Below, piece by piece: positions 6,613-9,441 of a DNA stretch of 9,441 bases. Within the stretch, counting starts at the first letter, position 1; the number at the start of each line of letters is the position of its first letter. This DNA comes from Pontiellaceae bacterium. Lineage in GTDB: Bacteria > Verrucomicrobiota > Kiritimatiellia > Kiritimatiellales > Pontiellaceae. The translations under genes and the position numbers were made by a program. Where the stretch lies: contig JAFGWS010000166.1 in NCBI GenBank assembly GCA_016937035.1, forward strand, positions 1-9,441. The letters are read 5' to 3'. The notes beneath the pieces were generated by a model. That model saw only the letters and a program-made list of their open reading frames with translations, had not been told where the DNA came from and did not search any database.

Positions 6613-7797
6613 TTACCAGCCGCCCAGTTCTTCAGCAAAATCAACCGCAAGGCTCTCCAGCCGACCGTCTTTCTCGATAACCTGAAGAGAAGCATCCAGA
6701 ATCTGCTTCCGGATGGAAAGCAAATTTCGAACCTGATCGAGCGGAATGTTCTCCATTTGTCGGAGATCTGCATTCAGTCGCTCCAGAACGGGCGTTGTGC
6801 GTTCGGTCAGTTCGGAGGAAAGCATGTGATATTCTTTTGCCGTATCGAGCATGACCTTCAATCGATCCTGAAGGATCTGGCGCTGGAGGCTCTGATTGGC
6901 GAACGAGAACGCCTGCTGCCGGCGATAGAGCGCGATATCGGGATTGCTTCTTCCCCACGGCAACACCAGCGCCGCTGAAAGCTCCCATGCATCCTGTCCA
7001 TTGTCATAATCAACGCTGTACGACGGCTGGATATATTTGAGCTGAAACCCCTCTTCTTTCCGAGCCGCCTCTTCAGCGAGCTTCAGCTGATCCATTTCAA
7101 CATTGATTTGCTGATAATCCAACCGCTGTCGGGTTGCCGTTCGCACTAAAGCATCAAGTTCACTTTCAGCAGGCATGGGAATCAACGCATGTTCAGCAAG
7201 CGTCTCGAGCTCGGCGTCCGGCCCAAGAAGCATCTTCAGTTCCTTTTCCACCTCAAGCCGCTCATTCTGCACCTGTCCTAAATTGTTCAAGAGAGCCAGA
7301 TAGTCGCTGTAAAGCCGCGTACGGTCCGAAACCGCCAACTGCCTGCGCTCAACCCGCTCGTCCGCAAGCTCTAGATAGGGTTTAATAAAATCCAGTTCCT
7401 GCTCCAGCAGCGCCGACTTTTTTCCCAGCATCCGATACGTACAGAATTCGCGATACGCAGAAATAATTTCCTCCCACTCCAACTGAGCGATACGCAGCTG
7501 CTCCGCCGTGGACGCCAGCGCGAGCTGCGTCTGCAGACGCTTGTTATTCCATTCGCTCGGCAGATTAATGCGTAACGCCAGCCCTGCATCGTCATCGCTG
7601 ATGCTTGGACGCAGCTCCAAGGAAAAATCCGACCGATTCTCCGCCTCCACTCCGGCGCGCCCCAGCGCCGTCGAGCTCTCCAGCAGCGTGCGTTCACCTT
7701 TCTGCTCAATCGCCTCGCGGATCTCATCCTCAGACGCCGCTGAAACAAGCGTTGCGACGGCAGCAATAACAGCGCTGCAAAAAATTATCCGGCTCAT
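6613..7797 (-). CDS. Short, divergent TolC-like outer-membrane protein
   Basis: A 394-aa secreted protein with a clear signal peptide (MSRIIFCSAVIAAVATLVSA, cleavage near residue 20-21) and no lipobox. The rest follows the TolC pattern twice: a helix, a pair of beta strands (about 57-80, ending RINLPSEW), a long helical hairpin (about 83-190), then helix (about 212-249), strands (about 250-281, SYSVDYDNG...ALVLPWG) and a terminal helical hairpin. It is shorter than typical TolC family members (about 420-480 aa) and lacks the usual N-terminal LTLEEALRLALENNP-type motif, so I place it by architecture more than by signature. The LPSEW/LPWG ends of the strand pairs match the turn from barrel to helix in the family. 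It begins in an ATGA overlap with the adaptor upstream and has no strong Shine-Dalgarno of its own, which points to coupled translation and a shared function. Confidence 0.8.
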   Translation of the reverse strand: MSRIIFCSAVIAAVATLVSAASEDEIREAIEQKGERTLLESSTALGRAGVEAENRSDFSLELRPSISDDDAGLALRINLPSEWNNKRLQTQLALASTAEQLRIAQLEWEEIISAYREFCTYRMLGKKSALLEQELDFIKPYLELADERVERRQLAVSDRTRLYSDYLALLNNLGQVQNERLEVEKELKMLLGPDAELETLAEHALIPMPAESELDALVRTATRQRLDYQQINVEMDQLKLAEEAARKEEGFQLKYIQPSYSVDYDNGQDAWELSAALVLPWGRSNPDIALYRRQQAFSFANQSLQRQILQDRLKVMLDTAKEYHMLSSELTERTTPVLERLNADLRQMENIPLDQVRNLLSIRKQILDASLQVIEKDGRLESLAVDFAEELGGW

Positions 7798-8822
7798 TTT
7801 TTACGACCAAACCATTGTTCAAAGATCGAAAGATCCGGAACGACTACGACCTGCTCACCGGGCAGCAACGGCTCGCCCTCTTCTTCATCCAGCTCAATCA
7901 GAATCCGCCGACCGCGCTGCACCGGACCCATTGCGTTGTCATCTTCAGAAGGCAGCTTCCGAATATCGGCTGTCACGGAATGGACCTTACCATGATACAC
8001 ACTTCGGTCTGTCGTTTTTGTGATCACTCGACAGCGTTCTCCAGCCACCAAATCCATCCGTTTCATCTCCGGCATAAATGCCGTAACCCGACGCGTTGAC
8101 CGATTGCTAATGCGCACAACCGTATCGCCCCGCTCAACAAAATCACCCGGCTGAATCTCCACCTGGGCAATCATACCGTCCATACTGGCGGTGAGGAGCG
8201 ACTGCTGCTCAGCGATTTTCCGAAGGCTTTCGGGATCATACTGCTCCGCTTTTTTCTTAGCCTCTGCAAGCTGGGCTTCCAGGCTGGCAATCTGCGGATC
8301 AAAAAGGGCTAACAGCTTTTCGGTAGCCTCAATTTCAGCCGCGAGATCTTCGATCTCCTGAACCAGTTTGAGTCCTTGTTCGAGCAGAATTTCATTTTGG
8401 TTCTGCTCGGATTTTAAGGCCTGAAGTTTGACCTCGGTTTTACTCTTATCAACGTTCACCTGATAGATCTCGTTCGAAATCGAGGCCACTTCAGCTTTGT
8501 GTTCTTCAAGTTTTGCTTGGTCCATCATCGCATCGATCTGATCGACCAAGTCCAACTTTCCGATCACCTGACCGACCGTGACCAGATCACCCGTCTGCAC
8601 ATTCAGTGCGCTCAGCCGTCCATCCGCATCGGGAGAAACCGATTGATAAATGGATTCAGCCTTGGCATCAAAGCGAACCCGGTTCAGACTCCCGGGAATC
8701 AGAAACATAATGGCAGTGGCGGCACCGATCCAGACCAGCCAGGGCCAGCTGCTGAACAACTGTCGAAGCATATGGCGGCGGCGCATGCGGAGCGGAGGAC
8801 GTTTGAATTGTTTATTCGTCAT
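7794..8822 (-). CDS. HlyD-family periplasmic adaptor of module A
   Basis: A 342-aa membrane-fusion protein. It has a basic N-terminus (RMRRRHMLR), one membrane segment (about 27-42, PWLVWIGAATAIMFLI), a first lipoyl half (about 58-92, with ADGRLSALNVQTGDLVTVGQ), a coiled-coil hairpin (about 94-208) whose tip is near LLEQGLKLVQEIEDL (146-160), a second lipoyl half (about 212-238, DGMIAQVEIQPGDFVERGD), and a beta-barrel domain to the end. The ATG at 8822 has AAGGGA 7 nt upstream (8835-8830), overlapping the stop of the DUF4956 gene. It overlaps the next gene, a TolC-like protein, by ATGA. It lacks a neighbouring ABC, RND or MFS pump in the window. The family call is firm; its inner-membrane partner is unknown. 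Confidence 0.92.
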   Translation of the reverse strand: MTNKQFKRPPLRMRRRHMLRQLFSSWPWLVWIGAATAIMFLIPGSLNRVRFDAKAESIYQSVSPDADGRLSALNVQTGDLVTVGQVIGKLDLVDQIDAMMDQAKLEEHKAEVASISNEIYQVNVDKSKTEVKLQALKSEQNQNEILLEQGLKLVQEIEDLAAEIEATEKLLALFDPQIASLEAQLAEAKKKAEQYDPESLRKIAEQQSLLTASMDGMIAQVEIQPGDFVERGDTVVRISNRSTRRVTAFMPEMKRMDLVAGERCRVITKTTDRSVYHGKVHSVTADIRKLPSEDDNAMGPVQRGRRILIELDEEEGEPLLPGEQVVVVPDLSIFEQWFGRKK

Positions 8823-8829
8823 GATTTCG

Positions 8830-8835
8830 TCCCTT
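8830..8835 (-). promoter_or_regulatory. Shine-Dalgarno site of the module A adaptor
   Basis: The minus strand reads AAGGGA, 7 nt before ATG 8822-8820. It abuts and overlaps the TAA stop (8837-8835) of the DUF4956 gene, so translation of the two is probably coupled. Confidence 0.55.
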
Positions 8836-9441
8836 TAAAGTTCTACGGTGGTGCGCTGCATCACGAGATTAACTTCGGCAATGGAATCGAGTGCTTCCAG
8901 CTTCTTGACAATGTCGACCTGGTAGGACGGGTCGATCAGTCGGACCTGATAGGAATATTCCAGCAGGTCACCCTGAACCGCTTCGCGCATGGCAATCAGC
9001 ATATAGGCCGAGCAGCATTCCGACATAATGCTGTCCACTTGCACGCGGGCGGTATCATCGTCCGTTTCAACCAGAAAGCGCAGCATGGCTTCGTAGCGCC
9101 GATGCGTGGCAAACGGAGCGAAGTGCAGCAGAACGATGACCGAGCTAAGCAAAATACAGCCGGCAATCGCGATGGCAAACATGCCCGCGCCGCAGGAGAT
9201 TCCGATCCCCAGTGCTGCAAAAAGAAACATCATATCGCGGGGGTCGCGCACCACCGTACGGAATCGGATCAGCGAAAGCGCACCCAACACCCCGACGCCG
9301 CTTGCAATGTTGTTGCCGACCGCCATCATGACCATACAGGTGATCATTCCGCCGAGAATCAGCGTATGCACAAATGATCGGGAATACGACAGCGACTGAA
9401 ACGTCACCTGATACAGTTTGGCAATCACCGAGCAGAGCACA
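8835..9441 (-). CDS. DUF4956 family membrane protein, 5' end outside the window
   Basis: About 201 C-terminal residues are visible, and the frame is open to the window edge. The first codon in view that could start (GTG 9440) is probably internal, since the family normally has another N-terminal membrane segment. The family hallmark GALSLIRFRTVVRDPRDM is at visible residues 53-70. Membrane segments lie at about 24-42, 70-86 and 88-106. The last 85 or so residues are soluble and show a beta-alpha-beta-beta-alpha-beta pattern resembling an ACT or ferredoxin-like fold; that is my inference. DUF4956 has no established biochemical function. From general knowledge, its genes are often found beside VTC-type polyphosphate polymerase-like and CotH kinase-like genes; neither is in this window, though one could be just upstream. 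It lies 12 nt before the HlyD adaptor. Confidence 0.88.
   Translation of the reverse strand, partial: VLCSVIAKLYQVTFQSLSYSRSFVHTLILGGMITCMVMMAVGNNIASGVGVLGALSLIRFRTVVRDPRDMMFLFAALGIGISCGAGMFAIAIAGCILLSSVIVLLHFAPFATHRRYEAMLRFLVETDDDTARVQVDSIMSECCSAYMLIAMREAVQGDLLEYSYQVRLIDPSYQVDIVKKLEALDSIAEVNLVMQRTTVEL

Noticed and set aside
8499..9377. Plus-strand open frame of 292 codons opposite the adaptor and DUF4956 genes
   Set aside because: It spans the junction of two real minus-strand genes and has a His/Gln/Asn-rich composition with no motif.
1..9441. CRISPR arrays, tRNA or rRNA genes, transposases, integrases or attachment sites
   Set aside because: Reading both strands, I saw no regularly spaced direct repeats, no recognisable RNA gene and no mobile-element protein.

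Overview
The window reads as a piece of a Gram-negative (diderm) bacterial chromosome of moderate GC. Almost all coding capacity is on the minus strand, so gene order below runs from high to low coordinates. The evidence for a diderm is direct: two TolC-type outer-membrane efflux proteins and two HlyD-type periplasmic adaptors. I cannot name the species. The combination of a DUF4956 protein, HlyD/TolC pairs and a split MacB would fit the Planctomycetes-Verrucomicrobia-Kiritimatiellota area, but this is a weak guess from general familiarity, not a match.

Layout from 9441 down to 1. (1) Module A: a 5'-truncated DUF4956 membrane protein (9441-8835), a 342-aa HlyD-family adaptor (8822-7794) and a short 394-aa TolC-like protein with a cleavable signal peptide (7797-6613). 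These are spaced 12 nt apart or overlap by ATGA, so they look like one transcription unit whose beginning lies outside the window. (2) A 98-nt gap (6612-6515) holding a long-loop inverted repeat but no clear promoter. (3) Module B: a complete MacAB-TolC-like tripartite ABC pump, made of a 555-aa TolC-like probable lipoprotein (6514-4847), a 593-aa MacA/HlyD adaptor with an unusual Gly/Pro-rich tail (4896-3115), a MacB/LolD-type ATPase (3118-2417) and a MacB/FtsX-type permease (2420-1128). These genes overlap by 50, 4 and 4 nt. (4) thiL, thiamine-monophosphate kinase (1090-170), 37 nt after the permease and so perhaps carried on the same transcript. (5) A short intergenic stretch with a terminator-like hairpin after thiL and a good sigma70-like promoter reading into a further minus-strand gene, of which only the first 22 codons are in the window (67-1).

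In module B the ATPase and permease would form the inner-membrane motor, the adaptor would cross the periplasm, and the TolC-like lipoprotein would form the outer-membrane duct. Module A has an adaptor and a duct but no recognisable ABC, RND or MFS pump. The only inner-membrane partner in view is the DUF4956 protein. That makes module A the most interesting part of the window: a possible uncharacterised trans-envelope system whose polymerase, pump or substrate gene may lie just upstream of position 9441.
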